Part shown: one piece after another, positions 34,341 through 44,001 of the stretch
Position numbering within the stretch: the stretch's first letter is position 1
Layout of the letters: each line of letters opens with the position of its first letter
Assembly (NCBI GenBank): GCA_030834905.1
Contig: JAUQWZ010000042.1
Span: 1-64,000 of the forward strand
Direction: 5' to 3'
From: Aggregatilineales bacterium
GTDB lineage: Bacteria; Chloroflexota; Anaerolineae; Aggregatilineales; Phototrophicaceae
Length of the DNA stretch: 64,000 nucleotides
Program-made: the position numbers and the translations under genes
Notes under the pieces: model-generated
Seen by the model: the letters and a program-made list of their open reading frames with translations, nothing else
Told to the model about the DNA's origin: nothing
Databases searched by the model: none

Positions 34341-35528
34341 ATGGTTAAGATATCTAGACGGGAGGGCAGGGCAGCGCAACTCATCGAACACCATGACTTC
34401 CAGAGTTTGTTCGATGTTCTTAAAGCCAAGAAGTACAGGCTGATTGGTCCCACGGTACGCGACGGTTCGGTCGTGTATGACGAAGTAGCCAGGGTCGATG
34501 ATCTTCCTGTTGGATACTCAGATGAACAGGAAAAGGGCAGCTATCGTCTGAATAAATCGGACGATCACAGGCTGTTTGGCTATGGAGTTGGTCCCCATTC
34601 ATGGAAAAAATTTCTCTTTCCCCCAGCCGTCCGGCTCTGGCAAGCTCGGCGCGATGACGGCAGCTTTCAGATTATTCCAGAAGACTATCATGCTGAACCA
34701 CTGGCACTCATTGGCGTCCGCGCCTGCGAGCTAAATGCCATCGCCATACAGGATCGGGTTTTCCTAGATGGCGAGTATCGTGACCCAATTTACGCGGCAC
34801 AGCGCGAGAAGCTGTTTGTGCTGGCGGTGAACTGCGGACAGGCAGGAAATACCTGCTTCTGCGCTTCGATGCACGCTGGACCCAGGGTTACGGGGCAGTT
34901 TGATCTGGCAGTGACCGAGGTTATCAACGGCGAAAGTCACTATTTCACGGTGGAAGTAGGCAGTCCCCGGGGCGAAGAAGTGCTCAGCGAGGTTCCACAC
35001 CGCCCGGCATCTGGCGAAGAAAAGGCGCTCGCCAACCAGATCATCACCCAGACCGCCGCCAGCATGAAGCGGTCAATCGATACGCGCGGCATTAAGCAGC
35101 GCCTGTATGCCAGTTTTGAGCACCCGCAGTGGGATGACATTGCGGCGCGCTGTCTTGCCTGCGGCAACTGTACCCAGGTGTGTCCGACCTGCTTCTGCAG
35201 CACTGTTGAAGACGTGACTGACCTGTCGGGGAACACCGCTGATCGCTGGCGAAAATGGGATTCCTGCTTCACAACCGATTTCTCCTATATTGTCGGCGGC
35301 AGTATCCGTTCCTCGGTGAAGTCGCGCTATCGGCAGTGGATGACCCACAAGCTGGCAACCTGGATCGAACAATTTGGGACGTCGGGCTGCGTGGGCTGTG
35401 GGCGCTGCATTACCTGGTGCCCGGTTGGAATCGACATCACTGAGGAAATAGCAGCGCTGCGCGCCGAAAAACAACCCGCCACGGCAGTGGAAGCGGCGAA
35501 GGAGGACGTTTCGTATGCTGATGTCTGA
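34341..35528 (+). CDS. hydB: Group 3b [NiFe] hydrogenase beta subunit (HydB-like, 4Fe-4S)
   Basis: This 395-residue electron-transfer subunit is of the sulfhydrogenase HydB/HyhB type, related to anaerobic sulfite reductase subunit A. The C-terminal ferredoxin part has [16 protein letters not shown] (about 273-288) and [18 protein letters not shown] (about 353-370), enough Cys for two 4Fe-4S clusters. A middle region with [19 protein letters not shown] carries the additional conserved Cys of the family. It starts behind AAGGAAG and opens the operon. It should pass electrons between the small subunit and the flavin subunit. Confidence 0.93.
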   Translation: MVKISRREGRAAQLIEHHDFQSLFDVLKAKKYRLIGPTVRDGSVVYDEVARVDDLPVGYSDEQEKGSYRLNKSDDHRLFGYGVGPHSWKKFLFPPAVRLWQARRDDGSFQIIPEDYHAEPLALIGVRACELNAIAIQDRVFLDGEYRDPIYAAQREKLFVLAVNCGQAGNTCFCASMHAGPRVTGQFDLAVTEVINGESHYFTVEVGSPRGEEVLSEVPHRPASGEEKALANQIITQTAASMKRSIDTRGIKQRLYASFEHPQWDDIAARCLACGNCTQVCPTCFCSTVEDVTDLSGNTADRWRKWDSCFTTDFSYIVGGSIRSSVKSRYRQWMTHKLATWIEQFGTSGCVGCGRCITWCPVGIDITEEIAALRAEKQPATAVEAAKEDVSYADV

Positions 35529-36393
35529 CGCGCCTTCGATCACAGCACCCACAGCATCGGACAGAATATCTGACCCGATGCTGCCAAGTCCGTATCGTGT
35601 CCAGCGCGCGCGCTGGGATACCGACGATACCTTTTCGCTCGAACTGGTGCCGCTGGACAGCGACGATATTCCGCATTTCGCTCCCGGACAATTCAACATG
35701 GTGTACGTCTATGGAGTGGGCGAAATTCCGATCTCCATCAGCGGCGATCCAACCCGGCGCGATCTGCTGGTGCATACGACCCGCGCCGTTGGTACCGTTA
35801 CGCGGGCGATGAGCAAGCTCAGAGTAGAGGATATGCTCGCCGCCCGGGGACCATATGGCACCGCCTGGCCCGTCGCGGAAGCCCACCAGAAAGACATCGT
35901 CATTGTGGCGGGGGGCATTGGTCTGGCACCGCTTCGTCCGGCGATGTATCACATCATGGCGCATCGTGAACAGTACGGGCGCGTCGTGCTGCTCTACGGC
36001 GCGCGCACTCCCGGCGATGTGTTGTATCGCAAGCAGCTTGAACAATGGCGCGCCCATTTTGACCTTGACGTGTTCGTGACAGTTGACCGGGCGACTGGCA
36101 GTTGGCGCGGGAGCGTTGGCTTGGTGACGTCACTGATCGGGCGCGCGCCGTTCGATCCCCTGAACACGGTTGCCCTGGTCTGCGGTCCCGAAGTCATGAT
36201 GCGTTTCACGACCATGGGGCTGGAGAAGCGCGGCGTCGATACGAAGAATATCTATGTATCGCTGGAACGAAACATGAAGTGCGCGATTCGCCTGTGCGGG
36301 CATTGTCAGTTTGGTTCGACGTTTGTCTGCAAGGATGGTCCCGTCTTCCGCTACAGCCAGGTTCAGTCTCTGCTGACCAAATGGGAAGTGTAG
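35515..36393 (+). CDS. hydG: Group 3b [NiFe] hydrogenase gamma subunit, NAD(P)H/FAD diaphorase (HydG-like)
   Basis: This 292-residue flavoprotein of the ferredoxin-NADP reductase family has an FAD-binding barrel with [23 protein letters not shown]. The nucleotide-binding part carries [18 protein letters not shown] and [10 protein letters not shown]. The C-terminus [17 protein letters not shown] supplies the [2Fe-2S] Cys set typical of HydG/HyhG and dihydroorotate dehydrogenase electron-transfer subunits. It overlaps hydB by 14 nt. It exchanges electrons with NAD(P)H; whether NADH or NADPH is preferred cannot be told. Confidence 0.93.
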   Translation: MLMSDAPSITAPTASDRISDPMLPSPYRVQRARWDTDDTFSLELVPLDSDDIPHFAPGQFNMVYVYGVGEIPISISGDPTRRDLLVHTTRAVGTVTRAMSKLRVEDMLAARGPYGTAWPVAEAHQKDIVIVAGGIGLAPLRPAMYHIMAHREQYGRVVLLYGARTPGDVLYRKQLEQWRAHFDLDVFVTVDRATGSWRGSVGLVTSLIGRAPFDPLNTVALVCGPEVMMRFTTMGLEKRGVDTKNIYVSLERNMKCAIRLCGHCQFGSTFVCKDGPVFRYSQVQSLLTKWEV

Positions 36394-36403
36394 GAGGCGC
36401 GCC

Positions 36404-37183
36404 ATGCAGCGAAAAAACAAACCAACACTTGCCGTCTGGAAGTTCGCTTCCTGCGATGGCTGCCAGTTGAGCCTGCTTGATTGCGAAGATGAGCTGCTCG
36501 CCATCATTGACAGGATTGATATCGCCTATTTTCCCGAAGCGACGCGCACAGTGCTCAAGGGTCCTTACGACGTCTCGCTGGTGGAGGGATCGATTACAAC
36601 CCAGCACGACGCCGAACGCATCCATCGTGTCCGGCGGGCGTCGAAGGTTTTGATCACCATTGGCGCTTGCGCCACCGCCGGAGGCATTCAGGCGCTGCGC
36701 AATTTTGCGGACGTTAAGCAGCTTGTGCCGATGGTGTATGCCAGCCCGAAATACATCGAAACGCTGAACAAAAGCACGCCCATTTCTGATCATGTATTCG
36801 TGGATTTTGAGCTGCGCGGCTGCCCGATCAACAAGGGGCAGCTTCTGGAGGTGCTGTCGGCGTATTTACACGGACGCAAGCCGAATACATCCCGGTACAG
36901 CGTGTGTATGGAGTGCAAGCGGAACGGAACGCCATGCGTGATGGTTGCGCAGGGAACCCCCTGTCTCGGTCCGGTGACGCAGGCGGGCTGCGGCGCGATC
37001 TGCCCGCTGTTCCAGCGCGGCTGCTACGGCTGCTTTGGTCCGGCGGAGGTGGCGAACACCCGCGCTCTGAGTGAACAGTGGAAGGCACTGGGCAAAACGC
37101 CCCAGGACGTCATGCGTGCTTTCCGCACCTATAACGCTTACGCCGAGGCGTTCCGTAAGGAGAGCGATATTCATGGAGCCTAA
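36404..37183 (+). CDS. hydD: Group 3b [NiFe] hydrogenase small (delta) subunit
   Basis: This 259-residue small subunit has the proximal-cluster motif [18 protein letters not shown], then [17 protein letters not shown] and [10 protein letters not shown]. The C-terminal part ([43 protein letters not shown]) binds the medial and distal 4Fe-4S clusters. There is no Tat signal, so the enzyme is cytosolic, as expected for group 3b. AGGAGG lies before ATG. It overlaps the large-subunit gene by 11 nt. Confidence 0.94.
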   Translation: MQRKNKPTLAVWKFASCDGCQLSLLDCEDELLAIIDRIDIAYFPEATRTVLKGPYDVSLVEGSITTQHDAERIHRVRRASKVLITIGACATAGGIQALRNFADVKQLVPMVYASPKYIETLNKSTPISDHVFVDFELRGCPINKGQLLEVLSAYLHGRKPNTSRYSVCMECKRNGTPCVMVAQGTPCLGPVTQAGCGAICPLFQRGCYGCFGPAEVANTRALSEQWKALGKTPQDVMRAFRTYNAYAEAFRKESDIHGA

Positions 37184-38504
37184 AACTGCCACCAAAAGAA
37201 CACGGACACGAACCCTGAAGGTCGATGTTCTGGCGCGGGTGGAAGGCGAAGGGGCGCTGTACGCCAGGATCAAGGATCGGGATGTAACCGACGTTCAGTT
37301 CAGGATTTTTGAGCCGCCGCGCATGTTTGAAGCGCTGCTGCGCGGGCGCGCCTACAGCGAAGCGCCGGATATCACGGCGCGGATCTGCGGGATTTGCCCG
37401 GTGGCGTATCAGATGAGCGCCGTTCACGCCATCGAGAATGCTTTTGGGGTTGAGATCGATCCGGCTGTCCGCAGCTTGCGGCGGCTGCTCTACTGCGCTG
37501 AATGGATCGAGAGCCATGCGCTCCATATTTACATGCTTCATGCCCCCGACTTTCTGGGATATCCCGATGCGATTGAGCTTGCGCGGGACAACCCCGACGC
37601 GGTGAAACGGGGATTAAGGCTGAAAAAGGTCGGTAATGACCTGATGCGGCTGCTGGGCGGCAGGGAAATCCATCCCATTAATGTGCGGGTTGGGGGCTTC
37701 TATCGCGCCCCGACGAAATCTGAATTGGCGGCGATGGTGGATTCGCTGAAATGGGCGCGTGATGCGGCAGTTGAAACGGCGCGATGGGTAGGTGGGCTGC
37801 CGTTTCCTGCGGCTGCCTATGACTATGAGTTTGTGGCGCTGCATCACCCGGATGAATACGCCTTGAACGAGGGGAGGATCGTTTCCAGCAGGGGACTTAA
37901 CATCGCTATCGAAGAATACGAAGATCACTTTGCTGAAGAACATCTAGCCCATTCAAACGCGCTGCACTCTTATCACAAAGGGCGTGACGCATATTCCGTG
38001 GGCCCGCTGGCTCGCTACAGCCTGAACTATGAGCAGCTTACCCCTCTTGCGAAGGAAGCTGCCCGAAGCGGCGGGATTGATTCGACTTGCAACAACCCGT
38101 TCCAGAGCATTGTCGTGCGTGCTGTTGAAACGGTCTACGCCTGCGATCACGCGCTTCAGATCATCGAAGCCTACGAGCCACCCGCCCAGCCGGCAGCGGT
38201 TGTGCGAACCCGTAGTGGGACAGGCTGCGGCTGTACCGAAGCGCCGCGCGGGATACTCTACCATCGTTATCGTCTTGATGAGGCGGGAACTATCCTCGAC
38301 GCCAAACTCGTCCCTCCCACCGCGCAGAATCAGAAGGTGATTGAAGGCGATTTGCGCCGCTGCCTCGAGACGAACCTTGATCTTCCTGACGAGCAGCTCA
38401 CGATGCAGTGTGAACAGGTGATCCGCAATTATGACCCGTGTATTTCCTGTGCCACCCACTTCCTGACGCTGCACATCGAACGCGACGAACGGAGGGGACT
38501 ATGA
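37173..38504 (+). CDS. hydA: Group 3b [NiFe] hydrogenase large (alpha) subunit
   Basis: This 443-residue catalytic subunit binds the NiFe(CN)2CO site through [14 protein letters not shown] near the N-terminus (first CxxC) and [12 protein letters not shown] near the C-terminus (DPCxxCxxH). The tail [14 protein letters not shown] after the conserved His is the peptide that the maturation protease should remove. ATG 37173 has AAGGAG upstream; the track start 37071 lies deep in hydD. Group 3b enzymes are bidirectional, NAD(P)-linked, and some also reduce sulfur. Confidence 0.96.
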   Translation: MEPKTATKRTRTRTLKVDVLARVEGEGALYARIKDRDVTDVQFRIFEPPRMFEALLRGRAYSEAPDITARICGICPVAYQMSAVHAIENAFGVEIDPAVRSLRRLLYCAEWIESHALHIYMLHAPDFLGYPDAIELARDNPDAVKRGLRLKKVGNDLMRLLGGREIHPINVRVGGFYRAPTKSELAAMVDSLKWARDAAVETARWVGGLPFPAAAYDYEFVALHHPDEYALNEGRIVSSRGLNIAIEEYEDHFAEEHLAHSNALHSYHKGRDAYSVGPLARYSLNYEQLTPLAKEAARSGGIDSTCNNPFQSIVVRAVETVYACDHALQIIEAYEPPAQPAAVVRTRSGTGCGCTEAPRGILYHRYRLDEAGTILDAKLVPPTAQNQKVIEGDLRRCLETNLDLPDEQLTMQCEQVIRNYDPCISCATHFLTLHIERDERRGL

Positions 38505-38911
38505 ACGCCACCGTTGCCAAGCCGCTTGGCTTGCGCATGATAATTAACGATCAATTTGAGACGGCTTACGGACGTGTGCTCACCGCCTTGAAAGCCGCCG
38601 GATTTGAGATCATCACTGAGGTGAATGTACGCGACTTAACGGGTCAGCGGGCGCAGTGGCACAGCCAGCTTAACAAGTTGATTGTCGTCTGCCATCCCGA
38701 TCTTGTCCAGCGCGCCCTGATCGTTTCGCCAGAGGCGGGCGTCCTGCTGACGTGCAACGTCGGGGTGCTTGAGATTCTGGATAATCAGGTCGAAGTGGTG
38801 ATCGCCGATTTGCTAACGGCGAAGGGCGAGCTATATGAGCCGCACCTGAAATCTATCGCCGATGAACTTCTTTCTCGTATGCGCTGCGTTATTGATGCGT
38901 TGAAAAAATAG
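38501..38911 (+). CDS. DUF302-domain protein
   Basis: This 136-residue protein has the DUF302 fold pattern: [56 protein letters not shown]. The function of this domain is not established. One conserved Cys in VVCHPDL and one in LLTCNVG are notable. It overlaps the hydA stop as ATGA behind GGAGGGG, so it is co-translated with the hydrogenase. A role in redox sensing or maturation of the enzyme is only a positional guess. Confidence 0.82.
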   Translation: MNATVAKPLGLRMIINDQFETAYGRVLTALKAAGFEIITEVNVRDLTGQRAQWHSQLNKLIVVCHPDLVQRALIVSPEAGVLLTCNVGVLEILDNQVEVVIADLLTAKGELYEPHLKSIADELLSRMRCVIDALKK

Positions 38912-38917
38912 ATGAGG

Positions 38918-38939
38918 GGGTGGGAGAACCCTCCCACCC
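38918..38939 (+). other. Hairpin at the border of the 3b and group 4 hydrogenase blocks
   Basis: GGGTGGGAG-AACC-CTCCCACCC is a perfect 9-bp GC-rich stem with a 4-nt loop, just after the DUF302 stop. No T-run follows. It could mark an mRNA processing point or reduce read-through into the second half of the operon, and it makes a start at GTG 38920 for the next gene unlikely. Confidence 0.6.
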
Positions 38940-38952
38940 GTTACTGATTGGA

Positions 38953-39531
38953 ATGGTTGAAGATTTCGCTAAAGCCGAACCCGTTCTGTCGAAGACGGTA
39001 TTGATCATCGGAATCGGCAATGAGTATCGCGGCGACGATGCGGCGGGAATCCGGGTTGTCCGGCTCATCCGCGCGCGCGCGCTCCCGCTGCCAGTGGTTG
39101 AACTCTCCGACGAGGGGACGGCGCTGATGGATCTGTGGCGGTGTTCCAATGCGCAGGTCGTCTTCGTAATCGATGCTATGCTTTCCGGCGCTGCGCCGGG
39201 CTGCGTTCGACGTTTTGAGGCGCACGCCAAGCCACTGCCTACCCATTTCGGTGCTAATTCCTCACACCTGTTTGGAGTCGCCTCGGCTGTCGAGATGGCG
39301 CGGGTGCTTGGCTGCCTGCCGCCGCAGATGATCGTCTATGGAATCGAAGCTAAATCGTTCGACTATGCTGCTGATCTATCGCCTGAGGTAGAGGCGGCGA
39401 CGCGGATGGTGGCGGAGCGCATCTACATGGAATGCCAGATGTTTGCCGAAGCTGCCGATCAGTCAGCAGTTCCGGCGGTGACGGTGCTCCGTTCGCTGTT
39501 TCTAAATGGGGGTCAAGAGCCTGATGCTTGA
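38953..39531 (+). CDS. [NiFe] hydrogenase maturation protease
   Basis: This 192-residue HyaD/HybD/HoxW-family endopeptidase cleaves the C-terminal tail of a hydrogenase large subunit after nickel insertion. The N-terminal motif VLIIGIGNEYRGDDAAGIRVV and VFVIDAMLSG hold the nickel-recognising acidic residues, and NSSHLFGVASAVEMAR supplies the conserved His. Position suggests it serves the group 3b large subunit. ATG 38953 is used because the track's GTG at 38920 sits within the hairpin; TTG 39001 is another possibility, closer to the usual family start. It overlaps the next gene by 8 nt. Confidence 0.85.
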   Translation: MVEDFAKAEPVLSKTVLIIGIGNEYRGDDAAGIRVVRLIRARALPLPVVELSDEGTALMDLWRCSNAQVVFVIDAMLSGAAPGCVRRFEAHAKPLPTHFGANSSHLFGVASAVEMARVLGCLPPQMIVYGIEAKSFDYAADLSPEVEAATRMVAERIYMECQMFAEAADQSAVPAVTVLRSLFLNGGQEPDA

Positions 39532-40087
39532 GATAGCGCTGGTCTTCGGAATGCTGCTGTGCGCGGTGATGGTGATTCGGGCAGGGCGATTGCTGGCGGC
39601 GGCATTGTGGCTGGCGGGAGTCAGCGTCTTTACTGCGATGCTGCTCTATCGCCTCGGCGCCATCGAAGTCGCCGTCATCGAACTGAGCGTTGGCGCGGGA
39701 CTGGTGACGGTGCTGTTTGTCTTCGCCATCAGCGTCGCCGGTGACCAGGGCATGAAAGTGCCTTCCAGCGTGCCTAAGCCGCTGGCGTGGGGGCTGCTGG
39801 CATTCGCGCTGGTGCTGCTTCTCTATCTGACCTTGCCGCCGCCGGAAGTCTCAGCAATGCGGGCTGAAGCCGCGTTTACCGAAACGCTCTGGCAGGGGCG
39901 GGCGCTGGACGTATTGGTGCAGATCGTGATGATTTTCTCCGGCGTTCTTGGATTTGTCGGTTTGCTCTCCGAGTCAAAATCGGAGCAGATGGCGGCAGTA
40001 GTCGCGCTGGCAGAAGCGGAACCCGAACCGCCAGCCGAAGCAGCAGTCACTGAAGCCGATGCGCTGCTGGAACAGGAGCCTGTATGA
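39524..40087 (+). CDS. NuoJ/MbhD-like membrane subunit of group 4 hydrogenase
   Basis: This 187-residue membrane protein has about five helices in a MbhD/NuoJ-like arrangement (VAVIELSVGAGLVTVLFVFAISV carries an intramembrane Glu) and ends in an acidic Ala/Glu-rich tail (EAEPEPPAEAAVTEADALLEQ). It is the first gene of the membrane-bound hydrogenase block and overlaps the maturation protease gene. ATG 39524 is preferred to 39506 because of the AAGAG just upstream. It belongs to the ion-translocating arm. Confidence 0.75.
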   Translation: MLEIALVFGMLLCAVMVIRAGRLLAAALWLAGVSVFTAMLLYRLGAIEVAVIELSVGAGLVTVLFVFAISVAGDQGMKVPSSVPKPLAWGLLAFALVLLLYLTLPPPEVSAMRAEAAFTETLWQGRALDVLVQIVMIFSGVLGFVGLLSESKSEQMAAVVALAEAEPEPPAEAAVTEADALLEQEPV

Positions 40088-40383
40088 CGACGGTGCTGGT
40101 GGTTGGCGTGTTCGGTCTGGTCGCGATTGGGTTGTACGGGCTGCTGATCGTCCGCAATCTGATCAAGATCGTCATCGCCCTGCAATTATTGACCAAGGCG
40201 GCAGCGCTGGCGATGGTAGTCGCCGGGCAGGTCAGCGGGCAGGTTAATCTGGGGCAAAGCCTGGCGCTGACCGTCATCGTCGCCGATACGATTGTTGCCG
40301 TGGTGGGGCTGGCGCTTGCCGTACAGGTACGGCGGCGTTTTGGCACCCTCGATGTCAGGCAGCTTTCGACACAGAAAAGGTGA
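40084..40383 (+). CDS. NuoK/MnhC-like membrane subunit
   Basis: This 99-residue protein has three transmembrane helices, as NuoK/MrpC proteins do (GLYGLLIVRNLIKIVIALQLLTKAAALAMV, LGQSLALTVIVADTIVAVVGLALAV). It overlaps the upstream gene as ATGA. In complex-I-type machines this subunit lies between the Q-module/NuoH side and the antiporter-like subunits and carries part of the polar axis. Confidence 0.85.
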   Translation: MTTVLVVGVFGLVAIGLYGLLIVRNLIKIVIALQLLTKAAALAMVVAGQVSGQVNLGQSLALTVIVADTIVAVVGLALAVQVRRRFGTLDVRQLSTQKR

Positions 40384-40387
40384 AATT

Positions 40388-42130
40388 ATGGCTGGGGCGC
40401 TGAGTCTGCTTGTCATCCTTTTTCCCTGGACGGGCGCGGTTATCGTGGCGCTGGCAGCCCGCCGGAACCCACGATGGCTGCACCTGCTGGCGGCTGTTTT
40501 TGCTGCTGCCGCCGCGGCTGCCGGGCTGGGGCTGCTGTTCTACACTGGCGACGCGCCAGCGGTGACCCTGTCGCTGGGCGGCGCTTTTGGCGATTTCACC
40601 CTCGTGCCGGATGGTTTGGGCGCATTCCTGGCGGCAGTCGCAGTGGTCATCGGCAGTCTGGCGGTGATCTTCTCGGCGGATTACATGCGCGGTGAAGCAC
40701 AGCTTGGGCGCTACTACTTTCTGGTGCTGCTGTTCATCGGCTCGATGTGCGGGCTGGTGCTGTCCGGCAGTCTGCTGCTGATGTTCATCTTCTGGGAGAT
40801 GACGGCGCTTTGCTCTTACGCGCTGATCTCGTTCTATAACGATGATCCGAAAGCGGTCGCGGGCGGCATCAAGGCGCTGGTCATCACTCAGTTCGGTGGG
40901 GTGGGCTTGATGATAGGCGTGCTGGTCACGCGCGCGGCGCTGGGCAGCGATTCGGTATCGGCGCTGCTGAACGGCGCGGACAGCCTGCCGCCGGAACTGC
41001 TGAGCCTGATCGCCTTTGGCTTCCTGATCGCCGCCGCCGCGAAATCGGCGCAGGTGCCGTTTCACACCTGGCTGCCGGGCGCAATGGAAGCGCCAACGCC
41101 GGTGAGCGCTCTCATTCACGCGGCGACGATGGTCAACGCTGGCGTCTACCTGCTGGCGCGGTTTTATCCGGCATTCGCGGGCGTACCGGGTTGGACAACG
41201 GCGGTAGTTGCCGTCGGGATGCTGACCGCGCTGATGGGCGCGCTGATGGCGCTGACGTCAGACGATCTCAAACGGGTGCTTGCCTATTCGACCATCAGCC
41301 AGCTTGGATACATGTTTTACGCTATCGGCGTCGGCGCGGTCTTCGCCAGCCAGTTTCACCTGCTCAGCCACGCGGTCTTTAAGGCGCTGCTGTTTCTGGG
41401 TGCGGGCGCGGTCATCCACGCCGTTGGCACGCGCGATATGCGGCAGATGGGCGGTTTGGGTTCGCAAATGCCGTTTGTTCGCGGCGTCTTCATCATCGGC
41501 GTGTGGGCGTTGGTCGGGCTGCCGTTTGCCAACGGCTTCTGGAGTAAGGAATTGATTCTTGAAGCCGGGCTGGCGGATGGTCCCGCCTGGGCGTACATCG
41601 TCATGCTGGCGGTTGCCGGGCTGACGGCGCTGTACAGCTTCCGCATGGTCTGGATGGTGTTCTTCGGCAAAGCCTGGACGGGGCGGCGTCTCCACGATGC
41701 CCCCGCCGCCATGCGCGGTTCGCTGGGGCTGCTGGCGGTTGGCACGCTGACGATCTGGCTGCTGGCGGAGCCGTTTAAGAACCTGCTCGCCAGCAGCCTG
41801 CTGCGGCATATAGGCGAGGCTGAAGGCTCAGTTTTGCTCGCCGTTCTCACCAACCCCGCCACCCTGCTGGCGCTCGGCGTGATCGCCGCCGGGCTGGCGG
41901 CGTGGTGGTGGCGAGAATCACTGACGGGCGTGGCGAACCGGCTGCGTTTTATCGCTCAGGCGGCACAGGCAGACTTTGGCTTTGAATGGTTGAACCGGCA
42001 GGTCGTGATCGTCACGCACCGAACTGCCATGACGCTGCGAACCACCCAGACCGGACAACTGAACTGGAACGCGGTGGGGATCGTCGGCGGGCTGGTAATC
42101 GTCCTGCTGGTTCTGATTGTGGGCGGATGA
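40388..42130 (+). CDS. NuoL-like antiporter-type proton/ion pump subunit
   Basis: This 580-residue Proton_antipo_M protein with about 14 helices has the key glutamate in MFIFWEMTALCSYALISFY. The broken-helix lysine lies in AAAKSAQVPFHTWLPGAMEAPTPVSALIHAATMVNAGVY, and the conserved HLLSHAVFKALLFLGAG follows. These polar residues support ion pumping. ATG 40388 is chosen; the track start 40292 is inside the K-like gene. There is no long lateral helix beyond the core, so it is nearer to Mrp/Mbh type in length. Confidence 0.93.
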   Translation: MAGALSLLVILFPWTGAVIVALAARRNPRWLHLLAAVFAAAAAAAGLGLLFYTGDAPAVTLSLGGAFGDFTLVPDGLGAFLAAVAVVIGSLAVIFSADYMRGEAQLGRYYFLVLLFIGSMCGLVLSGSLLLMFIFWEMTALCSYALISFYNDDPKAVAGGIKALVITQFGGVGLMIGVLVTRAALGSDSVSALLNGADSLPPELLSLIAFGFLIAAAAKSAQVPFHTWLPGAMEAPTPVSALIHAATMVNAGVYLLARFYPAFAGVPGWTTAVVAVGMLTALMGALMALTSDDLKRVLAYSTISQLGYMFYAIGVGAVFASQFHLLSHAVFKALLFLGAGAVIHAVGTRDMRQMGGLGSQMPFVRGVFIIGVWALVGLPFANGFWSKELILEAGLADGPAWAYIVMLAVAGLTALYSFRMVWMVFFGKAWTGRRLHDAPAAMRGSLGLLAVGTLTIWLLAEPFKNLLASSLLRHIGEAEGSVLLAVLTNPATLLALGVIAAGLAAWWWRESLTGVANRLRFIAQAAQADFGFEWLNRQVVIVTHRTAMTLRTTQTGQLNWNAVGIVGGLVIVLLVLIVGG

Positions 42131-42131
42131 C

Positions 42132-43613
42132 ATGGACACGAGCTTACCATTGTGGTTGATCGGAATTCCCCTGGCAGCGTCGCCAGTCGTCTATCTGACC
42201 GGGCGCTTGTTGCTGGCGCGTCCTGTCATCTGCCGCTGGCTGACACTGGCAGGACTCGCCGCCGCGTGGATCGTTTTCGCGCAGGTGGCGTCCAGCTTCA
42301 GCGTGGAAGGTGATGCTGAACGCCTTATCGGTATGGTGGCGCTGCGAGTCGATGGACTCAGCCTGCTGCTGGCTGGGGTGGCGCTGACACTGGGGACGCT
42401 GGTTACGCTGTATTCCTATCACTATATGGCGGGTGAAACCGGCGAAGAAAAGTACTATGCCCTGTTGATCACGCTGATCGGTACCATGATCGGTTTAGGC
42501 TGCGCCGCCGACATTTTCAACCTCTGGGTGTGGTTCGAGGCGATGACGATCTCGACCTATCTGCTGGTCGCCTTCTACCGCCAGCAGCCAGCGTCGCTGG
42601 AAGCCGGAGTCAAATATCTGGTGCAGAGCGCCACCGGCTCGGTGTTTGTGCTGCTCGCTATTGCCCTGGTGCTGGCGCAAACCGGCACGCTCGATCTTGA
42701 CGCTATCCGCGCCGCGTCGCCTTCGCTGCCGCTGTTAGCCGCTGGGGCGCTGTTTGTTATCGGCTTTGGCGTCAAGATCGCGCTTGTCCCGCTGCACACC
42801 TGGCTGCCAGACGCGCACGGACAAGCGCCCAGCGGCATCAGCGCCATGCTGTCCGGCGTCGTCATCGAAGCCGGACTGGTCGCCCTGCTGCGAGCGCTGG
42901 GCGCGCTGGCGGGGGTTACGCTGTCGTGGGGTTGGCTGCTGATCGGCTTTGGTCTGGTCAATATGCTGGTGGGCAATCTGCTGGCGCTGCGGCAGCAGCA
43001 GGTCAAGCGGCTGCTGGCGTTTTCGAGCCTGAGCCACGTCGGCTACATGCTGCTTGGGTTGGGGATCGCCGTCTATTCAGGGCAGCCCGACGGCGCGCAG
43101 GGTGGTTTCTTCCACCTGCTCAATCATGGGCTGATGAAAGGACTCGCTTTCCTCGCTGCCGGGGCGCTGCTTTACGCGCTGCACAGCGATCATGCGCCGC
43201 TGTACCTGGCTGATCTTTCCGGCGCTGCCCGGCGCTATCCGCTGGTTGCTCTGGCGTTTAGCGCGGCGCTGCTGGGTCTAGGGGGGCTGCCGCCGCTGGC
43301 GGGGTTCATGTCCAAGTGGCAGATCTTCGTCGCCGGGGTCGATACGCAGGATGTGGCGATCACGCTGGCGGTAGCATTTGCCGCGCTGAACAGCGTGCTG
43401 TCGCTGGCGTACTACGTACCGCTGGTGAACGCGCTCTACCGCCAGAAAACATCTGCCCCCGTCGAGCGTGGGCGGGCGATACCGGTCACGATGAAACTGC
43501 CGCTGGTTCTCCTGATGATCGCGATGGTCGTGCTTGGTCTGCTGCCGACGCTGGTGAACTGGCTCACCGAACCGGCAGCGGCGGCGATGATTCGTCTGTT
43601 TGGAGGGGTGTAG
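42132..43613 (+). CDS. NuoM/NuoN/MrpD-like antiporter-type subunit
   Basis: This 493-residue second antiporter-like subunit has a Glu in FNLWVWFEAMTISTYLLVAFY, a Lys in GFGVKIALVPLHTWLPDAHG and a further Lys in LKQQQVKRLLAFSSLSHVGYML-type sequence. It starts 1 nt after the NuoL-like stop. Two antiporter-like subunits instead of three imply a smaller ion yield than respiratory complex I. Confidence 0.92.
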   Translation: MDTSLPLWLIGIPLAASPVVYLTGRLLLARPVICRWLTLAGLAAAWIVFAQVASSFSVEGDAERLIGMVALRVDGLSLLLAGVALTLGTLVTLYSYHYMAGETGEEKYYALLITLIGTMIGLGCAADIFNLWVWFEAMTISTYLLVAFYRQQPASLEAGVKYLVQSATGSVFVLLAIALVLAQTGTLDLDAIRAASPSLPLLAAGALFVIGFGVKIALVPLHTWLPDAHGQAPSGISAMLSGVVIEAGLVALLRALGALAGVTLSWGWLLIGFGLVNMLVGNLLALRQQQVKRLLAFSSLSHVGYMLLGLGIAVYSGQPDGAQGGFFHLLNHGLMKGLAFLAAGALLYALHSDHAPLYLADLSGAARRYPLVALAFSAALLGLGGLPPLAGFMSKWQIFVAGVDTQDVAITLAVAFAALNSVLSLAYYVPLVNALYRQKTSAPVERGRAIPVTMKLPLVLLMIAMVVLGLLPTLVNWLTEPAAAAMIRLFGGV

Positions 43614-43624
43614 GGAGTGTGCTG

Positions 43625-43942
43625 ATGGCTGAAATTCTGCTGTTACCGCCGGTTGCGTTCCTGCTCTATCTGGGGCTGGTGAGCATCCTGTCGCTGGTGG
43701 GGCGGGTTCTGGCGGGGACTGAGCATCCATCTTCGGAAGCGAAGACCAGCGCCTACGCCAGCGGCGAAGCAGCACCGGCTGAGATTGGCGTGCCCGGATA
43801 CCGCCCCTACTTTCTGGTGGCGCTGTTTTTCGCCACCCTGCATCTCGGGGTGCTGGTGCTTGCCACTGGTGGGACGTCGCTGGTGGCGCTGATCTATCTG
43901 ATCGGGTTGATGGTGTCGCTGCTGGCGCTGATTCTGGGGTAG
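43625..43942 (+). CDS. NuoA-like membrane subunit
   Basis: This 105-residue protein has a first helix (LLLPPVAFLLYLGLVSILSLVG), a loop, then PYFLVALFFATLHLGVLVLA and a third helix ending LIGLMVSLLALILG. The placement of RPYFLVALFF matches the K-Y-LVALLF stretch of NuoA/NDH-3. NuoA homologues are usual in complex I and Fpo but not in simple Ech/Mbh hydrogenases. The track start at 43316 is wrong, as it overlaps the pump gene. Confidence 0.75.
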   Translation: MAEILLLPPVAFLLYLGLVSILSLVGRVLAGTEHPSSEAKTSAYASGEAAPAEIGVPGYRPYFLVALFFATLHLGVLVLATGGTSLVALIYLIGLMVSLLALILG

Positions 43943-44001
43943 GACGGTAAGGAAATGGCGGTTTTCGTCTGGAGACGGAGTTTTTGATTGGGGGTGCTGG
44001 A

